Notes under the pieces: model-generated
The model's database searches: none
What the model was told of the DNA's origin: nothing
What the model saw: the letters and a program-made list of their open reading frames with translations, nothing else
Part shown: positions 44,492-53,253 of the stretch, piece by piece
Layout: each line of letters starts with the position of its first letter
How positions within the stretch are numbered: the first letter of the stretch is position 1
Translations under genes and position numbers: made by a program
Assembly: GCF_900115815.1 (NCBI RefSeq)
Contig: NZ_FOXV01000004.1
Location: 186,001 to 250,000, forward strand
DNA: 64,000 nucleotides
Origin: Roseivivax halotolerans
GTDB lineage: Bacteria > Pseudomonadota > Alphaproteobacteria > Rhodobacterales > Rhodobacteraceae
Direction: 5' to 3'

Positions 44492-44820
44492 GTCGGCTCC
44501 TCATGTCCGGTGCTGGCGAGATAATGCAGATGGAAGCGGTTGGAAAGCCGAAGAGGCCCGACGGAATGCCGCGCGGACGCGTCACGGATCGCCGGCGGCA
44601 AGCCCGAGCTTATCCACATTTCCACAGGGTGGATGTTGGGCATCGGATACGCCGATCCACAACTTATTGCAGGTTTCACAAAAATATCGCTTTACAGGCG
44701 AGCCAAGGCACAGGCACCATATTTCGTGCAGGCAAGGTCAAAACGACCCTATCCTAGAGCAGGCACCTAGCGCTTGGGGGCGCTGCCAGCCCCTCCGCTA
44801 AGGCAACAATGAGGTGGCCC
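44492..44820. promoter_or_regulatory. Divergent region between ribB and the YbjN gene, with a DnaA box
   Basis: TTATCCACA at 44610-44618 is a consensus DnaA box. Related 9-mers nearby are TTTCCACAG (44619-44627) and CGATCCACA (44654-44662). An AT-rich part (TTGCAGGTTTCACAAAAATATCG, split here by eye around 44670-44692) could hold promoters. I see no FMN riboswitch features. No genes are visible in this 329-base stretch. Confidence 0.45.
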
Positions 44821-45321
44821 ATGGCACTATCCGAAGAGTTCCTGTCCGAAGAATTGCATCCCATCGACCTCGTCGAGCACATCGCCGAGCATCACGACTG
44901 GGATTTCGACCGCATCGGCGAAGACCAGATCGCGATGGCGGTCGAGGGCCAGTGGCGCACCTACTCCATCACGCTGGCGTGGTCGGGCTTCGACGAGACA
45001 TTGCGGATCATCTGCACCTTCGAGATGGAACCACCCGAGGACACGCTGCCGAAGCTCTATGAAGGGCTCAACCGCGTGAACGATCAATGCTGGGCCGGCT
45101 CGTTCTCCTACTGGGACGAGCAGAAGCTGATGGTCTGGAAATACGGTCTGGTGCTGGCCGGTGGCCAGGTCGCCGTGGCCGAGCAGATCGACACGATGAT
45201 CGGCGCCGCGGTCATGTCCGCCGAGCGCTACTATCCCGCGTTCCAGCTCATGGCGTGGGGCAATCAATCTCCGGCAGAGGCGCTGCAGATTGCCATCGCC
45301 GAAGCCTACGGAACGGCCTGA
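44821..45321 (+). CDS. YbjN domain-containing protein
   Basis: The 166-residue acidic protein has the YbjN (T3SS-chaperone-like) fold pattern: DLVEHIAEHHDWDFDR, DQIAMAVEGQWRTYSITLAW and a helix NRVNDQCWAGSFSYWDEQ. YbjN-like proteins are linked to stress or regulation with no agreed biochemical role. The ATG at 44821 has GAGG six bases upstream; an ATG at 44809 is less well placed. A strong hairpin follows at 45356-45388. Confidence 0.85.
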   Translation: MALSEEFLSEELHPIDLVEHIAEHHDWDFDRIGEDQIAMAVEGQWRTYSITLAWSGFDETLRIICTFEMEPPEDTLPKLYEGLNRVNDQCWAGSFSYWDEQKLMVWKYGLVLAGGQVAVAEQIDTMIGAAVMSAERYYPAFQLMAWGNQSPAEALQIAIAEAYGTA

Positions 45322-45355
45322 CCGGGCGTCTCTCCCCACCCGGACCAGACCGCCG

Positions 45356-45388
45356 CACGCGGCCGCGCACCCCATACGCGGCCGCGTG
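45356..45388 (+). terminator. Terminator of the YbjN gene
   Basis: CACGCGGCCGCG (45356-45367) pairs perfectly with CGCGGCCGCGTG (45377-45388) around a 9-nt loop. TTCTCGTTTC follows, a moderately T-rich tract. Confidence 0.8.
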
Positions 45389-45407
45389 TTCTCGTTTCGG
45401 CAGCTTT

Positions 45408-45509
45408 ATGCAGGGCGCCCCTAATGCAGTGCGGCCGAGCACGTTGCACAAAGATGCGGACTCTGCAAAGCTTAGCGCGAGGGAACGAAGACAGGGACGG
45501 TTTACCTGA
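45408..45509 (+). CDS. Possible 33-codon leader ORF coupled to proC
   Basis: An ATG at 45408 opens a frame (MQGAPNAVRPSTLHKDADSA...) whose TGA shares one base with the proC ATG (TGATG). The proC start itself has only a distant AGGGA (13 bases away), so coupling through this ORF is plausible. The ORF lacks a good ribosome binding site of its own. Low confidence. Confidence 0.25.
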   Translation: MQGAPNAVRPSTLHKDADSAKLSARERRQGRFT

Positions 45510-46321
45510 TGAAAGACACCGATCTCGCGCGCCGCGGGCTTGTTCTTTTGGGCTGCGGGAAAATGGGCTCGGCCATGCTGGAAGGCTGGCTTGCGCGCGA
45601 TCTGCCGCCGAGCAGCGTCACCGTGATCGATCCCAACCCGACCGAGTGGCTGCAAAACAGCGGTGTGCGGGTGAACGACGATCCGCCAGAGGATGCTGCG
45701 CTCGTGCTCATCGCGGTCAAACCGCAGCTCATGAGCGACGCGCTGATCCCGCTCCAGCCTTACGGCAACAACTCCACCGTGTTCCTGTCGGTCGCGGCAG
45801 GCGTGGGCACGGCCCGCTTCGAGGAGCTTTTGGGCAAAAAGACACCCATCATCCGGGCGATGCCCAACACACCGGCGGCGATCGGCAAGGGCATCACCGC
45901 GATCATCGGCAATGCCCATGCGACCGAAGACCATATCGATCAGGCGCGCCTGCTTCTTTCCGCGGTCGGCGAAGTCGCGGTCCTCGAGGACGAGGCGCAG
46001 ATGGATGCGGTCACGGGGGTCTCGGGCTCCGGTCCGGCTTACGTCTTTCACATGATCGAGTGTCTCGCGGCCGCCGGTGAAGCGCAGGGCCTTTCGCCCG
46101 ATCTCGCGTTGAAACTGGCACGGGCGACCGTTGCGGGCGCAGGCGCGCTGGCGCAGGAAACCGGAACCGACCCGGCCGAGCTGAGGCGCAATGTCACCTC
46201 GCCGAACGGCACGACGCAAGCGGGTCTCGAAGTGCTGATGGATGAGAAGACCGGGCTTCCGCCCTTGATGCGCGCCACGGTGAAAGCGGCGGCGGACCGA
46301 TCGCGCGAACTTGGTCAATGA
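45509..46321 (+). CDS. proC: Pyrroline-5-carboxylate reductase
   Basis: The 270-residue enzyme makes proline from pyrroline-5-carboxylate with NAD(P)H. It has a Rossmann start LVLLGCGKMGSAMLEGWL, AVKPQ, the RAMPNTPAAIGKG block, and the C-terminal VSGSGPAYVFHMIE and TSPNGTTQAGLEVL signatures. Its stop codon overlaps the start of the CsaA-like gene (ATGA). Confidence 0.96.
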   Translation: MKDTDLARRGLVLLGCGKMGSAMLEGWLARDLPPSSVTVIDPNPTEWLQNSGVRVNDDPPEDAALVLIAVKPQLMSDALIPLQPYGNNSTVFLSVAAGVGTARFEELLGKKTPIIRAMPNTPAAIGKGITAIIGNAHATEDHIDQARLLLSAVGEVAVLEDEAQMDAVTGVSGSGPAYVFHMIECLAAAGEAQGLSPDLALKLARATVAGAGALAQETGTDPAELRRNVTSPNGTTQAGLEVLMDEKTGLPPLMRATVKAAADRSRELGQ

Positions 46322-46659
46322 GCGCTGAGATCGCCTTCGAGGACTTCCTGAAAGTCGATATCCGCGCCGGCACAGTCACGCGCGCCGAACCCTTTCCCGA
46401 GGCCCGCAAACCGGCGATCAAGCTCTGGATCGATTTCGGCCCCGAGCTTGGCGAGAAGAAGACCTCGGCGCAGATCACCGCGCATTACGCCCCCGACGAG
46501 CTCGTTGGCCGTCAGGTCATGGCCGTCGTCAATTTCCCGCCCCGCCAGATCGGACCGTTCATGTCCGAGGTACTGACGCTCGGATGCGCGGACGAGGAGG
46601 GCGCCATCGTGCTCCTTGGGCCGGATCACCCGGTTCCGAACGGCGCGCGGATGCAGTGA
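46318..46659 (+). CDS. csaA: tRNA-binding (EMAP/CsaA-like) protein
   Basis: The 113-residue OB-fold protein has the CsaA/Trbp111 pattern: DFLKVDIRAGTVTRAEPFPEARKPAIKLWIDFG at the start and VVNFPPRQIGPFMSEVLTLG. Related proteins bind tRNA and can act as export-linked chaperones. The 4-base overlap with proC indicates coupled translation. Confidence 0.9.
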   Translation: MSAEIAFEDFLKVDIRAGTVTRAEPFPEARKPAIKLWIDFGPELGEKKTSAQITAHYAPDELVGRQVMAVVNFPPRQIGPFMSEVLTLGCADEEGAIVLLGPDHPVPNGARMQ

Positions 46660-46729
46660 CGCGAGGGCCGCAGCCCTTGCGAAACATGCCCCCGGCGACT
46701 ATCCCCCGCCCATCCGAGGAGCCCTTGCC

Positions 46730-47848
46730 ATGCACATGCCCGCCATCACCGGAACCGGCGTCTTCACCCCGAAAGAGACCGTGACCAACGACGAGCTGGT
46801 CGCGGCCTTCAATGCCCATGCGGATCTCTTCAATACCGAGAACGCCGAGGCCATTGCCGCTGGCGAGATCGAGGCCAAGCCGCATTCCTCGGCAGAGTTC
46901 ATCTTCTCCGCCTCCGGCATCGAGCAACGCTACGTGATGGAGAAATCGGGCGTGCTCGATCCTGCGCGCATGTATCCGCATTTGCGTGAGCGCAGCGACG
47001 AGGAAGTCTCGATCATGGCCGAGATCGGGCTCGACGCTTGCACCACGGCCCTCGAGGCAGCCGGACGCACCGGCGCGGAGGTCGACCTTGTCATCTGTGC
47101 CGCTTCCAACCACGAACGCGCTTATCCCGCCATCGCCATCGAGATCCAGAAAGAGCTTGGCGCGGGCGGGTTCGCCTTTGATATGAACGTTGCCTGCTCC
47201 TCTGCAACGTTCGGCATCCAGGCGGCGGCGGACATGATCCGCTCGGGCTCCGTGCGCTGCGCCGTCGTGGTCTCGCCCGAGATCACCTCGGGTCACCTCG
47301 AGTGGCGCGACCGCGATTGCCATTTCATCTTCGGCGACGTGGCGACGGCTGTCGTGCTGGAGCGGGCCGAGGACGCGCAAGGCGCGCACTTCCTCGTCCA
47401 TTCCACTCGTTGCGCGACGCAGTTCTCAAACAACATCCGCAACAATAACGGCTTTCTGCGCCGCACCCGCGATGCGATGGAGGACCGGCGCGACATGCAG
47501 TTCATGCAGAACGGCCGAAAGGTGTTCAAGGAAGTCCTGCCGCTCGTCTCGACGCATATCGCCGAGCATATGACCGGCGAAGGCTGGCGCTCCGATGAGC
47601 TCAAGCGCGTGTGGCTGCACCAGGCGAACAAGGCGATGAACGATTTCATCGGGAAGAAGGTTCTGGGCCGCACGCCCGAGGCTGGCGAGCAGCCGAACAT
47701 CCTGCAGGACTACGCCAATACCTCCTCGGCGGGCTCGATCATCGCCTTCTCGCAGAACTCGGGCGACCTGGCGCCGGGCGACAAGGGCGTGATCTGCTCG
47801 TTCGGGGCGGGCTATTCGGTCGGCTCAGTACTGGTGGAGCGGGCGTAG
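46730..47848 (+). CDS. 3-oxoacyl-[acyl-carrier-protein] synthase III family protein
   Basis: The 372-residue condensing enzyme of the FabH type has the Cys-His-Asn triad: Cys156 in NVACSSATFG, His297 in WLHQANKAM and Asn330 in YANTSSAGS. It is longer than typical FabH (about 320), with an N-terminal insertion around residues 25-60, so it may be a specialised KAS III rather than the fatty-acid initiator. GAGGAG lies upstream of the ATG at 46730; MHMP could also start at 46736. Confidence 0.85.
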   Translation: MHMPAITGTGVFTPKETVTNDELVAAFNAHADLFNTENAEAIAAGEIEAKPHSSAEFIFSASGIEQRYVMEKSGVLDPARMYPHLRERSDEEVSIMAEIGLDACTTALEAAGRTGAEVDLVICAASNHERAYPAIAIEIQKELGAGGFAFDMNVACSSATFGIQAAADMIRSGSVRCAVVVSPEITSGHLEWRDRDCHFIFGDVATAVVLERAEDAQGAHFLVHSTRCATQFSNNIRNNNGFLRRTRDAMEDRRDMQFMQNGRKVFKEVLPLVSTHIAEHMTGEGWRSDELKRVWLHQANKAMNDFIGKKVLGRTPEAGEQPNILQDYANTSSAGSIIAFSQNSGDLAPGDKGVICSFGAGYSVGSVLVERA

Positions 47849-47933
47849 CGGAGCCAGTCGCGGGTTTCGGTGCGAGTCTCCACGACCACTCGTCACCTCG
47901 ATTACTCTTGAGCATCAGTTGGACGCGCCGCCG

Positions 47934-48515
47934 TCAGCTCTGCCCCATCGCTTTCCGCCAGTGCCGGCGGCAAAGGCTGACGTAGCTCTCGTTGCCGCCG
48001 ATCTGAACCTGGTCGCCATCTGTCAGCACGCGGCCCTCGCCGTCCTGCCGGACGACCATCGTGGCCTTGCGCCCGCAATGACAGATCGTGCGTACCTCGC
48101 GCAGGTCGTCGGCGAGCGCCAGAAGCGTCGCCGAGCCCGGAAAGAGGTGCCCCTGAAAATCGACTCGCAGCCCGTAGCACATGATCGGCAGTCCGAGATC
48201 GTCCGCCGCGCGGGCGAGCTGCCAAACTTGCGCCTCTGTGAGAAATTGTGCCTCGTCAACGAAGACGCAAGCCAGCGGCCCATCGTTCTGCCGCGCCTCG
48301 AGCCGCGCGAAGAGCTCTGTCTCGGGGGTGAAGGTTTCCGCCTCGCGCCCGAGGCCGATCCGGCTGCCGATCCGACCCGGACCCGCGCGCCTATCTAGCG
48401 CGGCCGTCAGGAGCAGCACCTCCATGCCCCGCTCTTCGTAATTGTAGGCAGCCTGCAAAAGCAGCGTCGACTTGCCGGCATTCATTGTCGAATACATGAA
48501 GTAGAGCTTGGCCAT
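47934..48515 (-). CDS. tdk: Thymidine kinase
   Basis: This 193-residue type II thymidine kinase has Walker A in MYSTMNAGKSTLLLQ (residues 7-21), the catalytic region VFVDEAQFL, the thymidine-binding CYGLRVDFQG, and a zinc-binding site made of CHCG and the C-terminal LCRRHW. It phosphorylates thymidine to dTMP in the salvage pathway. The ATG at 48515 removes an upstream extension that overlaps rimO. It is downstream of rimO on the same strand by 4 bases. Confidence 0.95.
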   Translation of the reverse strand: MAKLYFMYSTMNAGKSTLLLQAAYNYEERGMEVLLLTAALDRRAGPGRIGSRIGLGREAETFTPETELFARLEARQNDGPLACVFVDEAQFLTEAQVWQLARAADDLGLPIMCYGLRVDFQGHLFPGSATLLALADDLREVRTICHCGRKATMVVRQDGEGRVLTDGDQVQIGGNESYVSLCRRHWRKAMGQS

Positions 48516-48519
48516 CGCC

Positions 48520-49878
48520 TCAGACCCGGCTGCCCCAGAGGTCGTATTCCCCGGCCTCGTCGACTTTGACACGAATGATGTCGCCGGGGCTCAGTCCCTC
48601 ATGGCCCGCGTCCACGAAGAGGCAACCGTCGATCTCGGGCGCGTCGGCCTTGGTGCGGCAGGTCGCGGCGTCGTCCTCGACCAGATCGACGATGGCGTCG
48701 ATCTCGGTGCCGACCTTCGCGGCGAGCTTGGCCTCCGAGATGGCTTGCGCCTTCTCCATGAACCGCGCCCAGCGCTCTTCCTTGACCTCGGGCGCAACGT
48801 GGTCCGGCAGTGTGTTCGACCGCGCGCCCGCGACGTTTTCGTACTGAAAGCACCCCACCCGGTCGAGCTGCGCCTCCTCCAGCCAGTCGAGGAGATACTG
48901 GAACTCCGCCTCTGTCTCGCCGGGATATCCGACGATGAAGGTGGAACGCAGCGTGATCTCCGGGCAGGCCGCGCGCCAGGCCGCGATCTCGTCGAGCGTG
49001 CGCGCCGATGCCGCGGGCCGCGCCATGCGTTTCAGCACGTCGGGATGCGCGTGCTGGAAGGGAATGTCGAGATAGGGCAGCACGCCGCCATCGGCCATCA
49101 GCGGGATCATCTCGCGCACGTGCGGATAGGGATAGACGTAGTGCATCCGCACCCAGGCGCCGAGACTGCCGAGATCACGCGCCAGATCGATGATCGGAGC
49201 CTTGCTCTCGCGGTCTTTCCAATCCGTCCCGTAGGCCGAGGTATCCTGGCTGATGACCAGAAGCTCGCGCACGCCCGCCTCCACCAGCTTCTCGGCCTCG
49301 CGCATCACCGCCTTGTGCGGCCTCGAGGCGAGGCGTCCGCGCATGTCAGGAATGATGCAGAACTTGCACTTGTGGTTACAGCCCTCGGAGATCTTCAGGT
49401 AACTGTAATGCCGGGGTGTCAGGCTGACGCCGCTTGCGGGCAGAAGATCGACGAACGGGTCGGGCGATGGCGGCACCGCGCCATGCACCGCGTCGAGCAC
49501 CTGCTCGTATTGATGCGGGCCTGTCACTGCCAGAACCTTCGGGTGTGCGCCGGTGATGAACTCGGGCTCCGCCCCGAGGCAGCCGGTGACGATCACCCGA
49601 CCGTTCCGGTCGAGCGCCTCTCCGATCGCCTCGAGGCTTTCCGCCTTGGCGCTGTCGAGAAAGCCGCAGGTGTTCACGATCACCGCATCGGCGCCATGAT
49701 AATCGGGCGAGATGCCATATCCTTCGGCCCGGAGGCGGGTCAGGATCCGCTCGCTGTCGACGAGCGCCTTGGGACAACCGAGAGAAACCATGCCGATGGT
49801 CGGCTGGCCGGGGCGGGATGAGCCCTGCACCTGGGCGCGGGCGAGATCGGGACGCAGATCGGGCGGATTCTGGGACAT
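48520..49878 (-). CDS. rimO: Ribosomal protein S12 (aspartate(89)-C(3))-methylthiotransferase RimO
   Basis: The 452-residue radical SAM enzyme has an N-terminal UPF0004 domain with [14 protein letters not shown] and cysteines in NTCGFL and GCLG. The radical SAM motif is CNHKCKFC, and a C-terminal TRAM domain ends the protein. It adds a methylthio group to Asp89 of S12. The GCPK-type N-terminus distinguishes RimO from MiaB and MtaB. Divergent from the FUSC-like gene. Confidence 0.95.
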   Translation of the reverse strand: MSQNPPDLRPDLARAQVQGSSRPGQPTIGMVSLGCPKALVDSERILTRLRAEGYGISPDYHGADAVIVNTCGFLDSAKAESLEAIGEALDRNGRVIVTGCLGAEPEFITGAHPKVLAVTGPHQYEQVLDAVHGAVPPSPDPFVDLLPASGVSLTPRHYSYLKISEGCNHKCKFCIIPDMRGRLASRPHKAVMREAEKLVEAGVRELLVISQDTSAYGTDWKDRESKAPIIDLARDLGSLGAWVRMHYVYPYPHVREMIPLMADGGVLPYLDIPFQHAHPDVLKRMARPAASARTLDEIAAWRAACPEITLRSTFIVGYPGETEAEFQYLLDWLEEAQLDRVGCFQYENVAGARSNTLPDHVAPEVKEERWARFMEKAQAISEAKLAAKVGTEIDAIVDLVEDDAATCRTKADAPEIDGCLFVDAGHEGLSPGDIIRVKVDEAGEYDLWGSRV

Positions 49879-49974
49879 GGGCTTCCTCTAGTCTGCACGG
49901 CGGGCAAAGAAAAGCACCACGCTTTCCGGCGCGCGGTCCGGCGCTAGCTTGCGCTTACCGAATGAGGAGAGACC

Positions 49975-50958
49975 ATGTTGGATCGTGCTCGGGCCTTCGT
50001 GGTCGACGGCGATGCGCCGATGCCGTGGAAGGATGTGGCGGGCACGCTCTGCGCCGTGGCGCTGCCGGTTATTCTGGCGATCTCGGTACTCGGACAAACA
50101 GGCGCTGCGGCCTTCGTCGCGGCCCTGCCCGCCCATCTTGCCGCGAAACATTCCGGCACGCATACCGCGCTTGCGGTGACGCTCGTCACCGGCCTCGGCG
50201 GTGTGCTGGCGCTCGGCTCGCATCCTATGTCGCTGATGGTCGCGGGCGTTCTCTCGGCGATCTGTGCGCTGGGGTTCCGGCACGGGCTCTCGACGCCTTG
50301 CCTGCGGGCGCTGATGACGTGGTGCGTCTTCACCGGGCCGATCCTGCCCGCCGATGACAAGCCGCTCGTGCTTGCGGTCTACCTTCTGGCGATGAGCTGG
50401 AGCCTTCTGGTCACCTGGGCCTTCGGGCAATCCGCCGAGACGCCGCAAGACCGCGAGTCGAGCCCCGAATACAGCCTTCTCTTCGGCATCGCGCTCGGGC
50501 TTGGACTGGTGATTTCGGTCGACCTCGGCGCCCGGCTCTTCGGAGATCACGGCTTCTGGTTCCCGCTGACCTTCGTGATCCTGTGGATTCCGCCCTTTGG
50601 CAAGCTCTTCTCTCGCACCGCGAAGCGCACGGCGGGCACTATCGCGGGAGTGGTCCTAGCCATCATCGTGACACTCGCGGTGGAGGGAATGGCGTGGAAG
50701 CTGGCGATCATTCTCGCCGTCCTCCCCCTCGCCTTCCGCATCCTGCCGCTGAGCTATGCCGGGTTCACCGCGCTTTTGACGCTCATCATCCTCGAAGCGC
50801 TGAGCATCGTGTCAGATGTGAGCGCGCTGGCAGTCGAGCGCCTCGCCTCCATGTTCGCCGCGGCTCTCCTGGCCGTCGCGCTCGGCGCGGCTTCACTTGC
50901 CATCGTGCGCCGGATCAAGCCCGAAGCGCTCGACGATCTGATGGAGCCGGATGGGTGA
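49975..50958 (+). CDS. FUSC/DUF2955-like membrane protein
   Basis: The 327-residue integral membrane protein has about ten hydrophobic helices in two halves. The second half has WFPLTFVILWIPPFGKLFSRTAKRTAGTIAGVVLA, the typical motif of FUSC-like aromatic-acid and efflux proteins. Substrate unknown. It is convergent with gcrA, 6 bases away. Confidence 0.78.
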   Translation: MLDRARAFVVDGDAPMPWKDVAGTLCAVALPVILAISVLGQTGAAAFVAALPAHLAAKHSGTHTALAVTLVTGLGGVLALGSHPMSLMVAGVLSAICALGFRHGLSTPCLRALMTWCVFTGPILPADDKPLVLAVYLLAMSWSLLVTWAFGQSAETPQDRESSPEYSLLFGIALGLGLVISVDLGARLFGDHGFWFPLTFVILWIPPFGKLFSRTAKRTAGTIAGVVLAIIVTLAVEGMAWKLAIILAVLPLAFRILPLSYAGFTALLTLIILEALSIVSDVSALAVERLASMFAAALLAVALGAASLAIVRRIKPEALDDLMEPDG

Positions 50959-50964
50959 GAAGGC

Positions 50965-51561
50965 TCAGCGACGCCGGTCGCGGCGGGAGGACATGGGCTG
51001 GAACGCGACGCCGACATGCGCTTCGCAATAGGGCTTGCCCTGTTGCACGGGCAGGCCGCAGAACCAGAAATCCTCGGTCGCGGGGTCGCCCACGGGCCAT
51101 TTACAGGTCCGTTCGGTGAGCTCCATCAGTGTCAGGCGCTTGGCCTTCTTCTCGATGGCCGAGACCTTGGCGAGGGCTTCGGGGCTGATCTCGTTGGCCG
51201 AGGGCTGGGGCGGCAGGGGCTGGCCGGCCGGAATGATCTTGGGCCGCTGCGGCTGAGCGGGCGCGGTGATCTGCGTCTCCTCCGCCGGTGCCTCGGCGGT
51301 CGGCGCGTCGTTTTTCGGCTCGGAGGGCTTGGCCTTGGGCTCTGCGCGCTTCGCTTTCGCCTTGGGCTCGGGCGCGGGCTCCGCCTTGGGCGCGGCTTCG
51401 GCCGCCTCACCGCCGGTGCGATTGGACAGGCCGAGGCGATGCACCTTGCCGATCACCGCGTTGCGCGTCACACCGCCAAGCTCCTTGGCGATCTGGCTGG
51501 CCGACTGGCCCTCGCCCCACATTTTCTTCAGAAGTTCGACGCGCTCGTCGGTCCAGGACAT
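50965..51561 (-). CDS. gcrA: GcrA-family cell-cycle regulator
   Basis: The 198-residue protein has the GcrA N-terminal DNA-binding region (MSWTDERVELLKKMWGEG, then SASQIAKELGG and TRNAVIGKVHRLGLS). A long Ala/Pro/Lys linker follows. The C-terminal sigma-70-binding part has a Cys/His cluster: TCKWPVGDP, FWFCGLP, YCEAH. GcrA activates promoters that carry methylated GANTC sites. None is seen in its own upstream region. Confidence 0.95.
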   Translation of the reverse strand: MSWTDERVELLKKMWGEGQSASQIAKELGGVTRNAVIGKVHRLGLSNRTGGEAAEAAPKAEPAPEPKAKAKRAEPKAKPSEPKNDAPTAEAPAEETQITAPAQPQRPKIIPAGQPLPPQPSANEISPEALAKVSAIEKKAKRLTLMELTERTCKWPVGDPATEDFWFCGLPVQQGKPYCEAHVGVAFQPMSSRRDRRR

Positions 51562-51667
51562 TGTCTACCCTCAATGAATAAAGCGGCCCCGGAAAGAGAG
51601 CCGCCTGACATCTCGTCTTCGCCTTCTATTTTATGTATCGCAGCGGCAGATACAACCCGGAGACCCC

Positions 51668-52477
51668 ATGTCCGATACCCTTCCCCACGCCCAGGGCGAC
51701 CGTCGTTTCGGCCGCGTCAACTGGATGGGCCTCTACACGCTCGCCGAACGCGAAGTGCTGCGCTTCGTCAATGTCTGGACCCAGACCCTGCTCGCACCCT
51801 TGGTGACGGCGGGCCTGTTCATGGTGATCTTCACCATCGCGATCGGACCGCGCCGCGGCGAGGTGATGGGCCTGCCCTTCACCACCTTCATCGCGCCCGG
51901 CATCCTGATGATGACCGTGATCCAGAACGCATTTGCCAATACCTCGTCTTCGATCGTCGTGGCCAAGGTCCAGGGCAATATCGTCGACACTCTGATGCCG
52001 CCCCTCTCTGGCGCGGAGATGGTGATCGGCTATCTTGCCGGCGGGATCGCGCGCGGGCTCATCGTCGCCGTGGTCATCACGCTCGCCTTCGGGCTCGTCC
52101 TCGGCCTCTGGCCCGAGCATCCGCTGGTGATGCTGGTCTTCGTCGTGCTTGGTGGCACCTTCCTGTCCGGTCTCGGCATCGTCGCCGCGATCTACGCCGA
52201 GAAATTCGACCAGATGGCCGCGATCACCAACTTCGTCGTCACGCCGCTCGCCTTCCTGTCGGGCACCTTCTACTCGGTCGAGGCACTGCCGCCGGTGCTC
52301 AACGAGATCACTCATTTCAACCCGATCTTTTACCTGATCGACGGGGCGCGCTGGGGCATGATCGGGGTGTCGGACAGCGACCCGCTGCTGGGCTTCTTCA
52401 TCGCGCTCGTCGCGACGATCGCGATCTGCGCGGTGGCGTGGGTGATGTTCCGGCGCGGCTACCGGCTGAAGGCGTAA
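51668..52477 (+). CDS. ABC-2 type transporter permease
   Basis: The 269-residue protein has six helices and the ABC-2 pattern: LYTLAEREVLRFVNVWTQTLLAPLVT at the start, FIAPGILMMTVIQNAFANTSSS and PLAFLSGTFYSVEALPP. ABC-2 permeases export polysaccharides, lipids or drugs. No ATP-binding partner lies next to it in this window, so it must pair with one elsewhere. Divergent from gcrA. Confidence 0.88.
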   Translation: MSDTLPHAQGDRRFGRVNWMGLYTLAEREVLRFVNVWTQTLLAPLVTAGLFMVIFTIAIGPRRGEVMGLPFTTFIAPGILMMTVIQNAFANTSSSIVVAKVQGNIVDTLMPPLSGAEMVIGYLAGGIARGLIVAVVITLAFGLVLGLWPEHPLVMLVFVVLGGTFLSGLGIVAAIYAEKFDQMAAITNFVVTPLAFLSGTFYSVEALPPVLNEITHFNPIFYLIDGARWGMIGVSDSDPLLGFFIALVATIAICAVAWVMFRRGYRLKA

Positions 52478-52481
52478 GCGC

Positions 52482-53177
52482 TCAGCCCGCCTTGGCGGGC
52501 CAGAGCTGCTGCACGATACCGACGCCCAGCAGGTAGATCGAGCTCGGGATCAGGATCCACGTGGCCCAGGTCTCGGGGTGAAACTCGACCCAGGCGGCCC
52601 AGCCTGCCGCGATGGTCCAGACCAGCGCGATCGGCAGGGTCAGCCACCGCCACCGCGCGGTCCGAACCGGGTGCACGAACTTGAGCGGCAGGAACATCGC
52701 CACCGCCAGCGCCGCGATCAGTGCGACCATCACCCAGATCGGCGGCTCGACCGCGAAAAAGACGAGGACGAGCATGTTCCAGCAGCCCGGGAAGCCTTCG
52801 AAGGAATAATCGTCCGTCTTCATGCGCGTGTCCGCGAAATACATCGCGGAGGCATAGGTGATGACGATGATCGAATACCATCCCGTCCAGCCCGGCAGCA
52901 GCCCCGACTGAAAGAGGGCGAAGGCCGGGATGAACACGTAGGTCAGGTAGTCGATGATGAGGTCCAGAAGCACCCCGTCGAACCGCGCCGCGTTCACCCG
53001 CACCTGGTAGCGCCGGGCAAGCGGGCCGTCGACGCCGTCCACCGCGAAGGCCACGACCAGCCAGAGATACATGACCGCCCAGTCGCCCATCGCCGCCGCG
53101 AGAAGCGCCAGCATGGCAAAGACAGAGCCCGTCGCTGTCAGAAGATGGACGAGAAGCGCTTGATGGCGAAGTTTCAT
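52482..53177 (-). CDS. pcs: Phosphatidylcholine synthase
   Basis: The 231-residue membrane enzyme makes phosphatidylcholine directly from choline and CDP-diacylglycerol. It has six to seven helices and a CDP-alcohol phosphatidyltransferase motif, VDGVDGPLARRYQ followed by RFDGVLLDLIIDY, with longer spacing between AR and G than in the classic family, as in Pcs. The ATG at 53177 starts MKLRHQALLVHLLTATGS, typical of Pcs. Confidence 0.92.
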   Translation of the reverse strand: MKLRHQALLVHLLTATGSVFAMLALLAAAMGDWAVMYLWLVVAFAVDGVDGPLARRYQVRVNAARFDGVLLDLIIDYLTYVFIPAFALFQSGLLPGWTGWYSIIVITYASAMYFADTRMKTDDYSFEGFPGCWNMLVLVFFAVEPPIWVMVALIAALAVAMFLPLKFVHPVRTARWRWLTLPIALVWTIAAGWAAWVEFHPETWATWILIPSSIYLLGVGIVQQLWPAKAG

Positions 53178-53253
53178 CCCGGAGTGATGCCGGAAGGCGG
53201 GGGCGCCCGCAAGCAATCAGACCCCTTTTCGCCGCAGCGTGACGCGATCGCGC

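Noticed and set aside
44492-44820. FMN riboswitch ahead of ribB
   Set aside because: I could not find the conserved RFN helices or loop sequences in either strand.
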